Positions 8,520 through 17,584 of a stretch of 64,000 bases of DNA are shown in pieces. Under the pieces are notes generated by a model that saw only the letters and a program-made list of their open reading frames with translations, made no database searches and was not told the DNA's origin. Position 1 is the stretch's first letter; every line of letters starts with the position of its first letter. Origin of the DNA: Arcanobacterium_A hippocoleae (GTDB lineage Bacteria; Actinomycetota; Actinomycetes; Actinomycetales; Actinomycetaceae); assembly GCF_031456295.1 (NCBI RefSeq), contig NZ_JAVDUJ010000001.1:1550001-1614000 (forward strand), written 5' to 3'. Made by a program: the position numbers and the translations under genes.

Positions 8520-8972
8520 ATGAACTTAGAATACGGTGAAATTACTACGCCGATATCGATTGAGCGGATTCGGCGAATTTTTGATACAGAAGGTTGGGGG
8601 TATGAATTAGCAGGTTCGCAGATCCAAACCGGTTTTCGCGGAATGCCATTGGTAGTGACGTATTTTCCCGAGCATGATCGGCTCGATTTTACTGCGACTA
8701 TTGTTGCTGAATCTCTGAATCGGGAAGAGAATGCGATCCTTGATTTTATTGAAGAATGGCATCGCACTAAAGTTGTTCCGAAAGCTTATTTGCATGAAAA
8801 TGCGGAAGGTGAAAAGATCCTGCAGCTTGAGCAGATTTTGATCTTTTCAGATTCGCAGCAGATAGCTTTTGGAGCGACGGATGCGCAGCTTGATCATGCA
8901 TTGCGGAATTTCATTTTTGCTGCATTAGCATTTCGCGATGAATTTTTCGAATCTCTTGGGACGAAAAACTAA
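8520..8972 (+). CDS. YbjN domain-containing protein (second of a tandem pair)
   Basis: A 150-residue protein of the same superfamily as its upstream neighbour. It has an N-terminal helix (ITTPISIERIRRIFDTEGWG), a strand pair with LDFTATIVAES, the FIEEWHRTKVVPKAYLHEN segment that matches FINHWNAKTFWPRVYP in the first copy, and an aromatic C-terminal helix. I chose ATG 8520 because AGAAGG lies at proper distance; longer in-frame starts overlap the upstream gene heavily. Function unknown. Tandem YbjN genes are often seen in actinobacteria and may form heterodimers (inference). Confidence 0.72.
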   Translation: MNLEYGEITTPISIERIRRIFDTEGWGYELAGSQIQTGFRGMPLVVTYFPEHDRLDFTATIVAESLNREENAILDFIEEWHRTKVVPKAYLHENAEGEKILQLEQILIFSDSQQIAFGATDAQLDHALRNFIFAALAFRDEFFESLGTKN

Positions 8973-9151
8973 ATTCCGCTGCAAGGATAATTTCTCGCGT
9001 GCATTGCACGGCTAGATCGGCAAAGCAAATAATTTGCATACTAGTTGTTCAATAAGCCTTTAATCTCATCACAGCTGCTGGTGTGATGCGTCAGCACCAC
9101 TTAATAAATACAATTATTAGCTCATTTATGGAGCTGATGTGGATATTGAAT

Positions 9152-10801
9152 TTATTTGTATTTTGCAGTGATCAGATGCTTAACACGGTGTGAGCGTGGC
9201 TTGTGCGGCAGTCGGCGCTTAAATAATTTACGCCGTCGTGCCCGATATTGCGGAAGATTATCTTTGTGAATCGTGGGGCGGATTTCTTCCTCAGCAAGTT
9301 CATGGTCGGTATGCTGCAACTCTTTATAGAAACCATACATTGCCAGCGCAAGCACCACAGCAAAAGGCAAGCCCATGATCACAGCAGCTGATTGTAAAGC
9401 CGGAATACCGCCAACTACAAGCATCCCAACCGTGAGCAAACCCGTCACTAATGCCCAGAATATTCTGAGCCAGCCAGCTGCATCTTCGGCTGGATCACTG
9501 CATTCTGTGCATAAATTTGCCATCACTAAAGCGCCCGAATCAGCTGAAGTAACGTAAAAAAGCAAACCCACCAATGTGGCTAAAACGATAATGATCGGAG
9601 CAAGTGGAAGTTGTGTTAAAAGTTGATAAAGCCCCAGTTCGGGAGATTTTAGTGTGGCTTCGCCAAAAGCTTTCCCGGCAGCACTATTTCGGATGTGATC
9701 AATCGAGGCATTTCCGAAAATAGAAATCCAAAACACAATATAAAACAGTGGGATCGAAGTAGCTCCAAGCACAAATTGCCGAATCGTTCGTCCATAGGAA
9801 ATCCGTGCTAAAAACATTCCCACAAATGAAGCCCAGGCGACCCACCAAGCCCAAAAGAAAAGTGTCCAGGAATTCTTCCAGAGATCTGCATCTGCCCAAG
9901 CCATAGTGTCCATCGTCATGGATGGGAAAGCGGCAGCTAAATCGCCAATATTCATCACGAGTGCATTTAGGAGCAGATCTGTGCGGGAATAAACCAATAC
10001 CCACAGTAACAGGAATAAGGCTCCATACACGTTGAGCAGCGAAAGGAATTTCATTCCTTTCGTGATCCCGACAGTAGCTGAAATAGTAGCCATGATGATT
10101 GCGAGCGAAATAAGCAGGATTTGTGCAGGTAACCCTTTTTGGATCCCCAGGATCAAATTCAAACCGACATTTATCTGTACCACCCCGATCCCGAGCGTGG
10201 CTGCAACACCAAAGACGGCTCCAATAATGGCAGCACCGTCCACAATATCGCCAATAATTCCAGACATTCGCTGCTTCCCAAAAATTGGTTCAAGCATCGT
10301 CCGTGCAGCAATTGGACGATGACGGCGATACGTGTAATACCCTAAAACCATTCCTACCAGGGCATACATGGCCCAACCAGTCAGGCCATAATGGAAAATT
10401 GCCCAGATTGGAGCTTGCTTCGCGGCGATGTCGGTACCTCCAGAAATGAGCGGAGGATGGAGATATTGCGCCACTGGCTCGGCGACGGCAAAGAACATTA
10501 AATCTGTGCCGATCCCCGCCGCAAAAAGCATTGATGCCCAGGCAAGATTTGAATATTCGGGCTGCGCAGTTGCCGGACCAAAACGGAGCCGTCCATATTT
10601 GGAGAATGCCACGAGATAGATAAATACCACTACGAGCGTGCCGAGCAAGATATAAAACCAGCCAAACCATTTACCGATCCAAGCAGTTGTGGTACCAAGT
10701 ACGTTTGCGGCACTGGTGGGGCTGATCAGCGTCCAGAGCGCGATTGCAATGATAATGGATCCTGCACTTGCGAAAACTTTCTTGCGCAGTGTTTTTGGCA
10801 T
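9152..10801 (-). CDS. betT: BCCT-family betaine/choline/carnitine transporter, BetT-like
   Basis: A 549-residue transporter of twelve predicted helices from the betaine-choline-carnitine family. The signature FFWAWWVAWASFVGMFLARI is present, as are SYGRTIRQFVLG, AAGIGTDLMFFAVAEPVAQY and LLFYVTSADSGALVMANL. These match proton-coupled BetT (choline) more closely than sodium-coupled BetP. Enterobacterial BetT has a long cytoplasmic C-terminal domain that senses osmotic stress; here there is only a short, very basic tail (RARRRKLFKRRLPHKPRSHR). It would import choline or betaine as an osmoprotectant. It stands alone, with its own intergenic regions, and no betA/betB synthesis genes are visible. 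Confidence 0.9.
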   Translation of the reverse strand: MPKTLRKKVFASAGSIIIAIALWTLISPTSAANVLGTTTAWIGKWFGWFYILLGTLVVVFIYLVAFSKYGRLRFGPATAQPEYSNLAWASMLFAAGIGTDLMFFAVAEPVAQYLHPPLISGGTDIAAKQAPIWAIFHYGLTGWAMYALVGMVLGYYTYRRHRPIAARTMLEPIFGKQRMSGIIGDIVDGAAIIGAVFGVAATLGIGVVQINVGLNLILGIQKGLPAQILLISLAIIMATISATVGITKGMKFLSLLNVYGALFLLLWVLVYSRTDLLLNALVMNIGDLAAAFPSMTMDTMAWADADLWKNSWTLFFWAWWVAWASFVGMFLARISYGRTIRQFVLGATSIPLFYIVFWISIFGNASIDHIRNSAAGKAFGEATLKSPELGLYQLLTQLPLAPIIIVLATLVGLLFYVTSADSGALVMANLCTECSDPAEDAAGWLRIFWALVTGLLTVGMLVVGGIPALQSAAVIMGLPFAVVLALAMYGFYKELQHTDHELAEEEIRPTIHKDNLPQYRARRRKLFKRRLPHKPRSHRVKHLITAKYK

Positions 10802-11159
10802 GAATGCTCCTCAAACGGAAAGCTAAATAGTTGATAACCGCGCATCAGCGTAAGTAGTACGCAAATACGCGTTGGAACGAGAATAATGCCAGTCTACCGG
10901 ATGGCAATTATCTAGTTACGTGCTGTATCGGCAATATTCGCTTTAACTTGTATTTAGGAAGTGCAATGGAACATCGTGAGTTTTCGGAGGAGCAAATTTT
11001 GGGAAGAAAAGTAAAATCCAGCCGGTAGACTCTGATAAAACAGAACCTACCGGCTGAAATTTTAATTATCGCTGATGTGGCATATCGCATGCGGCGAATC
11101 AATCAGAATTACGAATCGCAATAGCATGCTTTGCCGCAATGCGTAACTGCCTGACTGGA
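10802..11159. other. Non-coding gap between betT and ahpF
   Basis: No supported gene. The right part holds the ahpF terminator (11019-11056); the left part must contain the betT promoter and leader. Confidence 0.6.
11019..11056 (-). terminator. Rho-independent terminator of the ahpC-ahpF unit
   Basis: CAGCCGGTAG (11019-11028) and CTACCGGCTG (11047-11056) are perfect complements. Reading leftward the stem is followed by GATTTTACTTTTCTT, a good T-rich tail. Confidence 0.8.
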
Positions 11160-12731
11160 TTACAAGCGAATCGAATAATCGAAAGCACTGATTGCGGCTT
11201 TTGCGCCAGCGCCAAGTGCCACCACGACCTGCTTGAATGGTGTATCAGTGACATCGCCTGCCGCGAATACTCCTGGAAGCGAAGTCATCAACTGCTCATC
11301 CACCACGATCCCGCCACGATTGAGGTGCAGGATATCAGATACCCATTCAGAATTTGGGATCAGCCCAATTTGCACGAAAATTCCGTTTACGTTTACAGAC
11401 TGAGTTTTCCCGTCTGCATCTGTGTATTCCAAAGCCGTTACTTCCGTACCATCACCTTTTACTGCTGACACTTTTGCAGAAGTGATCACAGTAGTATTCG
11501 GCAGCGAATTTAGCTTCTTCTGCAGCACATCGTCAGCCTTCAGCTCGGGCATCATTTCCACGACAGTGACATGCGTAGCTAAGCCTGCCAAATCAATTGC
11601 GGCTTCAATTGCTGAGTTCCCGCCACCAATGACGGCCACCGGTTTGCCCTTAAAGAGCGGACCATCGCAATGCGGGCAGAACGAAACGCCACGATTACGA
11701 TAGTCATCTTCACCGGGAACGCCAGTAGTGCGATAACGTGCGCCCGTGGCAATGATCACTTGCTTTGCACGTAGTGTGGCATCACCAAAATCGACTGCGA
11801 ATAAGCCGCTCGAATCCTGCTCATGGAGCTTGGTAGCAATTAAGCCGCTGAGAATCTCTACGCCATAATGCCGCATCGATACTTCAAGCTCGCCAGCCAG
11901 CCCAGGGCCAGTTACAGACTTAGTGACAGCCAGGTTTTCAATCGTTGCAGTATCGAGCACCTGCCCGCCCACGCGTTCTCCAGCCATCGCTACACGCAAT
12001 CCCTTACGTGCTGAATAAATCGCAGCAGTAGCGCCAGCTGGACCGCCACCAACTACAAGCACATCAAACGGGGCAAGCTGGTTCAGCCGCTCCGCTCTTT
12101 TCGCGTCTGAGGAAGTATCGAGTTTGGAGATGATTTGCGCCAGATCCATCCGACCTTGCCCGAAGAGCTTGCCGTCCATGAAAATAGTTGGCACTGATTT
12201 GATCCCAAGCTTCTGAATTTCGGCTTGATTTGCACCGCCTTCCACAGCGGTATGAGTAATTCCGGAATTCAGTACCGCAAGCGCATTCAGTGCTTGCACC
12301 ACCGTCGGGCAATTCTGGCAAGTAAGCGACATGTATGTGACGAATTCGTGCGGTTGATCAATCGCTGCCGCCGCATCAAGTACTTCCTGATCTGCGCGCA
12401 CTGGATGCCCGCCGACCTGTACCAGAGCAAGCACGAAGCTTGTAAATTCCTCTCCCATCGGCAAACCGGCAAAACGTACAGCTACTTCTGGCGCACCTTC
12501 TCGCACAATTGCGAATGACGGTGTACGCACTGTGCTTTCACCGTCATTCGCACCCTTACCAAGCACTTCAGTAAAAGTGACGAGATCGGAAAGCGCGGCT
12601 GTTTGCTGTAGCATTTCCCGCATCTGGGTGCTGCGCTTTGAATCGTCGAGAGTAGCTTCCAAACGGATCGGTAGCTTGATATTCGTCATCACTGAGCCGA
12701 GTTGGCTCAACGTAGACTGATCGAGAAACAT
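11160..12731 (-). CDS. ahpF: Alkyl hydroperoxide reductase subunit F
   Basis: The 523-residue flavin disulfide reductase that uses NADH to re-reduce the peroxiredoxin AhpC. The N-terminal double-thioredoxin domain has the redox pair CQNCPTVVQAL near residue 135. The FAD motif VVGGGPAGATAAIYSARKG is near 210, the catalytic pair SFCPHCDG near 345, the NAD(P) motif IGGGNSAIEAAIDLAG follows, and FAAGDVTDTPFKQVVVALG closes the FAD site. Length is standard (about 520). It lies 34 bases downstream of ahpC on the same strand and ends before a strong terminator, so the two form an operon for peroxide and peroxynitrite defence. Confidence 0.96.
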   Translation of the reverse strand: MFLDQSTLSQLGSVMTNIKLPIRLEATLDDSKRSTQMREMLQQTAALSDLVTFTEVLGKGANDGESTVRTPSFAIVREGAPEVAVRFAGLPMGEEFTSFVLALVQVGGHPVRADQEVLDAAAAIDQPHEFVTYMSLTCQNCPTVVQALNALAVLNSGITHTAVEGGANQAEIQKLGIKSVPTIFMDGKLFGQGRMDLAQIISKLDTSSDAKRAERLNQLAPFDVLVVGGGPAGATAAIYSARKGLRVAMAGERVGGQVLDTATIENLAVTKSVTGPGLAGELEVSMRHYGVEILSGLIATKLHEQDSSGLFAVDFGDATLRAKQVIIATGARYRTTGVPGEDDYRNRGVSFCPHCDGPLFKGKPVAVIGGGNSAIEAAIDLAGLATHVTVVEMMPELKADDVLQKKLNSLPNTTVITSAKVSAVKGDGTEVTALEYTDADGKTQSVNVNGIFVQIGLIPNSEWVSDILHLNRGGIVVDEQLMTSLPGVFAAGDVTDTPFKQVVVALGAGAKAAISAFDYSIRL

Positions 12732-12765
12732 GAATAATCCTTATCAGAGGCTGATGAGCAGTGAC

Positions 12766-13329
12766 TTAGAGCTTGCCGGAAAGATCGAAGGAAGGCGCGA
12801 GAGTTTCCTCGCCCTCTTCCCACTTTGCTGGGCAGACTTCCCCTGGATGGGTGTAGATGTATTGAGCTGCCTTGACTTTCCGTAAGAGTTCGGAAGCGTT
12901 GCGGCCAACGCCTTCAGAAGTGGTTTCAACGTACTGGATCACGCCTTCTGGATCAATGACGATCGTGGAGCGATCTGCCGCGCCTTCACCTGGGCGGAGG
13001 GTTTCAAATGCTGCTGAGATTTCGCATGTTGGATCCCCAACCATTGCGAACTTGATCTTGCCGATACGCTCGGAAGAATCATGCCAGGCTTTGTGTGAGA
13101 AATGCTTATCGGTGGAGACGGAGTAAACTTCTACACCAAGTTTCTGGAATTCGTCATAATGCTCAGCCATATCTTCGAGTTCGGTGGGGCACACGAAAGT
13201 GAAATCGGCTGGGTAGAAGAAGAGGATCGCCCACTTCCCGGCATAATCTTGTGCGGAAACTTTCGTAAAATCGCCGTTCAGGTATGCGTGGCCGCTCCAA
13301 TCAGCAGCTTTGGTGTTGATCAAAGACAT
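12766..13329 (-). CDS. ahpC: Alkyl hydroperoxide reductase subunit C (peroxiredoxin)
   Basis: A typical two-cysteine peroxiredoxin of 187 residues reducing hydrogen peroxide and organic peroxides. The peroxidatic Cys47 is in FYPADFTFVCPTE and the resolving cysteine in HPGEVCPAKW near 166. The start ATG 13329 follows AAAGGAACATT. It is the first gene of the ahpC-ahpF pair. No oxyR gene or AhpD is visible nearby. Upstream is a 13-base palindrome TGGAATAATTCCA (13396-13408), a possible operator. Confidence 0.97.
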   Translation of the reverse strand: MSLINTKAADWSGHAYLNGDFTKVSAQDYAGKWAILFFYPADFTFVCPTELEDMAEHYDEFQKLGVEVYSVSTDKHFSHKAWHDSSERIGKIKFAMVGDPTCEISAAFETLRPGEGAADRSTIVIDPEGVIQYVETTSEGVGRNASELLRKVKAAQYIYTHPGEVCPAKWEEGEETLAPSFDLSGKL

Positions 13330-13395
13330 AATGTTCCTTTCGGTTGGTTTGTTTACTTTTATTTTCTAATTGTAGTTCTATTATTACTTCTTTTT

Positions 13396-13408
13396 TGGAA
13401 TAATTCCA
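13396..13408. promoter_or_regulatory. Palindrome upstream of ahpC
   Basis: TGGAATAATTCCA is a perfect 13-base palindrome about 67 bases upstream of the ahpC start, in the AT-rich promoter region. It could be an operator for a peroxide-responsive regulator. It does not match a consensus I know, so this is only a candidate. Confidence 0.35.
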
Positions 13409-13600
13409 GAAAAGAGCTGGTTCCGATAAGCTTGAAATCAGCTCAAATGCAATTGAATTGATGATTTATCGGCTATTTCTCGCGAAAGTCAAAAGAATTT
13501 TCAGCAGTTTTTGAAATGGGTGCGATTTTTCACTCGTTCGCCGATGGCGCAGATGCGGTATGAAAATATCGAGTCGATCCTCGCCTCATATTAACTGCGC

Positions 13601-14356
13601 TTATGGCACGGGTACTGCTACCGGGCGGCTCCCGGCCATCGTAATATGTGTTTCCACTTCAAAAACTTCTTCTAATACTTGTGGTTGCATCACCTCAAGC
13701 GGTGTCCCGTCAGCCACTACACGCCCATTCTTCATCGCAATAAGCCTATCTGCATATGCGGCAGCAATATTGATATCGTGGATCACCATCACAATGGAGA
13801 CGTCATTTTGGCAAATTTCCCACAGGTGCCGCATCAGATCGCGTGAATTACGCAGGTCAAGACTGGAAAGTGGCTCATCGAGAAGAATGTGCTTTGCCCC
13901 CTGAGCGAGTGTCATTGCAATAAATGCGCGCTGCCGTTGCCCGCCAGAAAGCTGATCCAAAAAACGCCCGGAGTATTTGGTGAGATTCGCCCATTCCAGC
14001 ACACGCGCCGCGATTTCTTCATCTTCCGGGCGAATTCGGCCATGATTATGTGGATGACGGCCAAGCATCACTAATTCGGTGACCGTCAGCCGCACCGTCA
14101 TGTGATTTTCTTGCCGCAATACGGCAAGACTTTTGGCAAGCTCTGCAGTGTGCCAATCTGCCAGCGCGACCCCATCGATTGCGACGGTGCCATGCTGCAG
14201 CTCCTGCAGCCGTCCGATCCCAGAAAGCAATGTAGATTTACCGGCACCATTTGGCCCGATCAATGCCGTCAGACCGTGATCCGGGAGGGTTAAGGAGACG
14301 TTATCAACTACTGGTTCTTGCCCATAACTCATCGTCACATTTTGTAGCTCGATCAT
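13601..14356 (-). CDS. Siderophore ABC importer, ATP-binding protein (CeuD/YclP-like)
   Basis: The 251-residue ATPase powering an iron-siderophore importer. Walker A is GPNGAGKST near 37, the signature LSGGQRQRAFIAMTLAQG near 138, Walker B HILLDEPLSSLD, and the switch histidine VIHD. It belongs to the FepC/FecE family. Its start ATG overlaps the stop of the upstream permease by 4 bases, showing tight coupling. It is the last gene of the operon: binding protein, permease, permease, ATPase. Confidence 0.95.
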   Translation of the reverse strand: MIELQNVTMSYGQEPVVDNVSLTLPDHGLTALIGPNGAGKSTLLSGIGRLQELQHGTVAIDGVALADWHTAELAKSLAVLRQENHMTVRLTVTELVMLGRHPHNHGRIRPEDEEIAARVLEWANLTKYSGRFLDQLSGGQRQRAFIAMTLAQGAKHILLDEPLSSLDLRNSRDLMRHLWEICQNDVSIVMVIHDINIAAAYADRLIAMKNGRVVADGTPLEVMQPQVLEEVFEVETHITMAGSRPVAVPVP

Positions 14357-15447
14357 GAGCGCACCTCTTTCAAAATTAACGTCAGCAGCAATACGCCGCC
14401 CACAAATTCAAGTACGACGGGAAGTACAGTGGATTGGTCAAGCACAAATTCGAGTACTGCCTGACCGCCGACCAATACGCAAATTCCGATGAAAATTGAA
14501 CCGGGAATCAGGTATTCAAGGGCGTCGCTACGCAAAATATAGACTGCAATATTTACTACGAGCAGTCCGAAAAACATTAGCGGGCCGACAAGCGCTGTTG
14601 CACAAGCTACCAGCAGACTTGAGATTCCAAGAGCGATTTTTACTGCTCGGGTGTAGTTTAGTCCGAGCGGGATGGCAATTGTGCGGCCAAGTGCAAGCAC
14701 ATTCCAATCGTGCGCCTGCCACATGATTACGCATAATGCGGCAATCGTGATCAAGCTGGTAATGAGCAGGGCGGGCTGATTGATTGTTGCAAACGAAGCC
14801 ATCCCGAGATCTTGTACATTTTGAAATTCGTTTGGATCCATGATCGCCGAAAGCATTGCGGTGATCGAACGCAGCAGTGTGCCGAAAACGATACCTACCA
14901 GCACCAGTACGTGGATCCGATCTGAGCCGCGGCGGATCATCGAAGTAAAAAGGATGACGGCGCCAAGCATCATTAAACCTGCCTGGATCGCAAATACTGC
15001 TGTGGGGTTCCAGAGCTCAACTACTTCAGAAGTGAAGCAAAAAATCAATAGGGTGGCAATGAGCCGATAAAGCGAATCGAATCCCATGATCGACGGGCTG
15101 AGGATCCGATTTTGTGTCACTACCTGGAAAACTACTGTCGATGCAGATAATGCCGTCGCCACCACGATCAATCCCAATAAGCGAGGTAAGCGCAGCGGGC
15201 CGATAATCTCCCAATATGCCAGCGCGTCATAAGTGGCGAAGAAGCTAGAGAAAGCTATCGCGAGAAATGCCAGGAGGAGGACGCGAAACCGCACTTTTCG
15301 TTTTCTTGCAGTTAGTGTCTGATGAATGAGCAGTGAATTTGTCAGTTCATGGGAAGATGTTTGCGTCATGATGGAATTTGTGATGGTGGGCTGAGTGATT
15401 TTCGATTCTTCAGTGACGGTTTGTGATTCAGTGTGTTTAGTGGGCAT
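14353..15447 (-). CDS. Siderophore ABC importer, permease 2 (FecCD family, CeuC/YclO-like)
   Basis: A 364-residue FecCD-type permease with about nine to ten membrane segments. After a soluble N-terminal part of about 60 residues, rich in Thr and Ser, comes the first membrane helix. Family landmarks are RLPRLLGLIVVATALSAST, QNRILSPSIMGFDSLYRLIA and LGLNYTRAVKIALGISSLLV. An earlier ATG at 15492 exists, but ATG 15447 has GGAG eight bases upstream and overlaps the previous gene's stop by 11 bases, a usual coupling, so I prefer it. It should form a heterodimer with the other permease. Confidence 0.92.
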   Translation of the reverse strand: MPTKHTESQTVTEESKITQPTITNSIMTQTSSHELTNSLLIHQTLTARKRKVRFRVLLLAFLAIAFSSFFATYDALAYWEIIGPLRLPRLLGLIVVATALSASTVVFQVVTQNRILSPSIMGFDSLYRLIATLLIFCFTSEVVELWNPTAVFAIQAGLMMLGAVILFTSMIRRGSDRIHVLVLVGIVFGTLLRSITAMLSAIMDPNEFQNVQDLGMASFATINQPALLITSLITIAALCVIMWQAHDWNVLALGRTIAIPLGLNYTRAVKIALGISSLLVACATALVGPLMFFGLLVVNIAVYILRSDALEYLIPGSIFIGICVLVGGQAVLEFVLDQSTVLPVVLEFVGGVLLLTLILKEVRS

Positions 15448-16438
15448 GAGCAAAACTCCGCAAGAGGAATACGAGAAATAAAAGTGCGCCAATCACACCC
15501 ATTACGGTGCCGACGGCAATTTCGGCAGGAGCAATCAGGGTGCGTCCAAGGGTGTCTGCTAAAAGTACAAAGCAGGCTCCGCCAATCGCGACCAATGGTA
15601 GGGAGCGGCGCAGATAATCGCCCATGATGAGTGAGACGAGATTCGGGATCACGAGTCCGAGGAAGGGGAGAGCTCCGGCGATCACTGTTGTGATTCCGGT
15701 GGTGATTGCTACGAGAATAAGTCCAAGGAGGGTGGTGCGGTTGTGGTTGACACCAAGGTTTGTGGCAAGTTCTTTTCCCAGGCCGATGACGGTAAACCGG
15801 TCTGCGTATAAATAGATTACGATTGCCACTCCGGCGACGATCCACAGCAGCTCGTAGCGTCCTGAAATGATGCCGGAAAAATCACCGAGTTCCCATGCAG
15901 CGACGGTGCCTTGGAGGCTAAATTCCCATGCGAGTAAAGTAGCGCCCGCGCCAATGATCCCTGAAAGCACGATGCCAAGTAGTGGAACGACGATCAGATC
16001 GCGCTTCGGGGTAGCGTTGATGAGCGCTATTAAGAGCATCGAGCCGATGAGCGCAAAGATGATTGCTACGAGCATCTTCGTAAATATTTCAGCGCCCGGG
16101 GCAAGGATGGTGACGATGAGGACCCCGAAAATTGCTGATTCAGTAACGCCAGTAGTGGAAGGCTCGACGAAACGATTTTGCACTAGCATCTGCATTAGGA
16201 GGCCGGCAACAGCCATTGCGGATCCGGCAAGAGCGGCGGCTGCGGTGCGGGGAATTCGTGAACCGAAAAAGACCATTAATTGATCGCTGTTGGCGTTACC
16301 GGAAATCAGATCAAGTACTGTAAGTTCGCTGGATCCGGTGAAAATTGACCAGATTGCGAGTGAGAAAAGGATCAGCACGCCCAGACCAGTAGCGAGAATG
16401 CTGCGGGAATAACGTGCTGTTGCGGTGGGGTGTGGCAT
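15437..16438 (-). CDS. Siderophore ABC importer, permease 1 (FecCD family, CeuB/YclN-like)
   Basis: A 333-residue FecCD-family permease. Motifs include RIPRTAAAALAGSAMAVAGL, LMQMLVQNRFVEPSTTG and ELATNLGVNHNRTTLLGL. The NRFVEPSTTG form is characteristic of the CeuB/FatD/YclN branch that carries catecholate and mixed siderophores. It follows the binding-protein gene after a 138-base spacer that contains a perfect 16-bp hairpin. Confidence 0.93.
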   Translation of the reverse strand: MPHPTATARYSRSILATGLGVLILFSLAIWSIFTGSSELTVLDLISGNANSDQLMVFFGSRIPRTAAAALAGSAMAVAGLLMQMLVQNRFVEPSTTGVTESAIFGVLIVTILAPGAEIFTKMLVAIIFALIGSMLLIALINATPKRDLIVVPLLGIVLSGIIGAGATLLAWEFSLQGTVAAWELGDFSGIISGRYELLWIVAGVAIVIYLYADRFTVIGLGKELATNLGVNHNRTTLLGLILVAITTGITTVIAGALPFLGLVIPNLVSLIMGDYLRRSLPLVAIGGACFVLLADTLGRTLIAPAEIAVGTVMGVIGALLFLVFLLRSFAHAH

Positions 16439-16475
16439 AAATTATTTTCTTTGCTGTGCTCAATTAACTGTTGCA

Positions 16476-16516
16476 GATTTTGGTGGGAGCACTTCTAGCT
16501 TGCTCCCACCAAAATC
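16476..16516 (-). promoter_or_regulatory. Perfect 16-bp hairpin between binding-protein and permease genes
   Basis: Arms 16476-16491 and 16501-16516 are exact complements with a nine-base loop. Reading leftward there is no strong T-run after it. A processing or attenuation element that keeps the binding protein more abundant than the permeases is likely. Confidence 0.65.
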
Positions 16517-16576
16517 TTTGTATTTCAGCTTATTTTTTCCGAAATGCTGAGCTTGTTGGTTTTCCGTGCGGCAAAT

Positions 16577-17584
16577 TTACTTCAGTGCCGCGTTGACCTC
16601 ATCAAGCATTGCGAGGAAGTTGTTTGCGCCCGTCATGACGATGTACCAGCGTTCTGGTGTGAGATAAGTGATGTGCTTGTTTTTCGCTGCCGGGGTGGCG
16701 TTCACAAACTCGTTATCGAGTACTTTTTCGGCGGTAACCCCTGGGTCTACCTTGCCTACTGCGGCATCGCGATCAACGGCAAAAATGTAATCTGGATTGA
16801 GTTCCTTGATTGTCTCGAAGGAAATCTTTGCACCCTTGTGGCCTTCGTCAGCGTTTGTATCCCGCAATTCTGAGAAGCCGAAGACGGACCAGATTGGTGC
16901 CCAACGTGACTTCACCCCGTGCATTGAAACTTCGCCAGCGTTCGTCATCAAAACCATTGCCGAGCCTTTATCTTTTGCGGCATTCTGATACTTTGCGACG
17001 GCGTCGTCGATCTTCTTTGCGGCTGCTTTAGCAGCTTCATTCTTGCCCAGGGCTTGCCCGACAACTTTGACGTTATTTACTACATCTGCTACGTAGGTGT
17101 CAGCGTTCCAGTCTGCCTTGATATTGACGGTTGGGAAGTTCTTTGCAACTTCGTCGTAAAGTTTTGCGGTGCGTCCGCCGATGAGCACTAGGTCTGGCTT
17201 TAGCTTTGCGATTGCTTCAAAATCTGGCTCTTTCAACGTGCCGACATTTTCTGCCTTGGAATAATCTATGCCTTCGTTATCCTTGAGCCAGGTGGGAACA
17301 GATTTGGTTGGCACGCCGACCACTTTATCGCCTGCGCCGATGGCATCAATGGTGTCGAGTACGCCCATATCCAGTACGACGATGCGTTTTGGTTCGGCTT
17401 TGATTTCAGTTTCCCCAGAGCTGTGTTTTACTTTCACTGGGAAGGTGTTAGCTTCTTGCTTACTTTCAGCGGTTTTAGCATCTTTTGCCGGCGCATCTTT
17501 TGTGGTGTTAGTGCTTGTGGAGCAGCCGCTGAGGAAAAGTGCGGCAGCAAGGGTGGACGCGGCAAGTTTCGCGAAGGATTTCAT
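16577..17584 (-). CDS. Siderophore-binding lipoprotein (CeuE/YclQ-like)
   Basis: A 335-residue extracytoplasmic binding protein. The N-terminus has a lipoprotein signal with lipobox LFLSGCS (Cys about 21), followed by an Ala/Lys/Thr-rich linker. The body is closely similar to YclQ/CeuE from memory: IVVLDMGVLDTIDAIGAGD, VGTLKEPDFEAIAKLKPDL and KSRWAPIWSVFGF. Such proteins bind petrobactin, enterobactin fragments or related catecholates. It is the first gene of a four-gene importer operon. A DtxR iron box lies about 110 bases upstream, so expression should rise when iron is low. Confidence 0.94.
   Translation of the reverse strand: MKSFAKLAASTLAAALFLSGCSTSTNTTKDAPAKDAKTAESKQEANTFPVKVKHSSGETEIKAEPKRIVVLDMGVLDTIDAIGAGDKVVGVPTKSVPTWLKDNEGIDYSKAENVGTLKEPDFEAIAKLKPDLVLIGGRTAKLYDEVAKNFPTVNIKADWNADTYVADVVNNVKVVGQALGKNEAAKAAAKKIDDAVAKYQNAAKDKGSAMVLMTNAGEVSMHGVKSRWAPIWSVFGFSELRDTNADEGHKGAKISFETIKELNPDYIFAVDRDAAVGKVDPGVTAEKVLDNEFVNATPAAKNKHITYLTPERWYIVMTGANNFLAMLDEVNAALK

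Noticed and set aside
10908..11102. Leftward 64-codon frame between betT and ahpF
   Set aside because: Covers the ahpF terminator hairpin and lacks a ribosome site.
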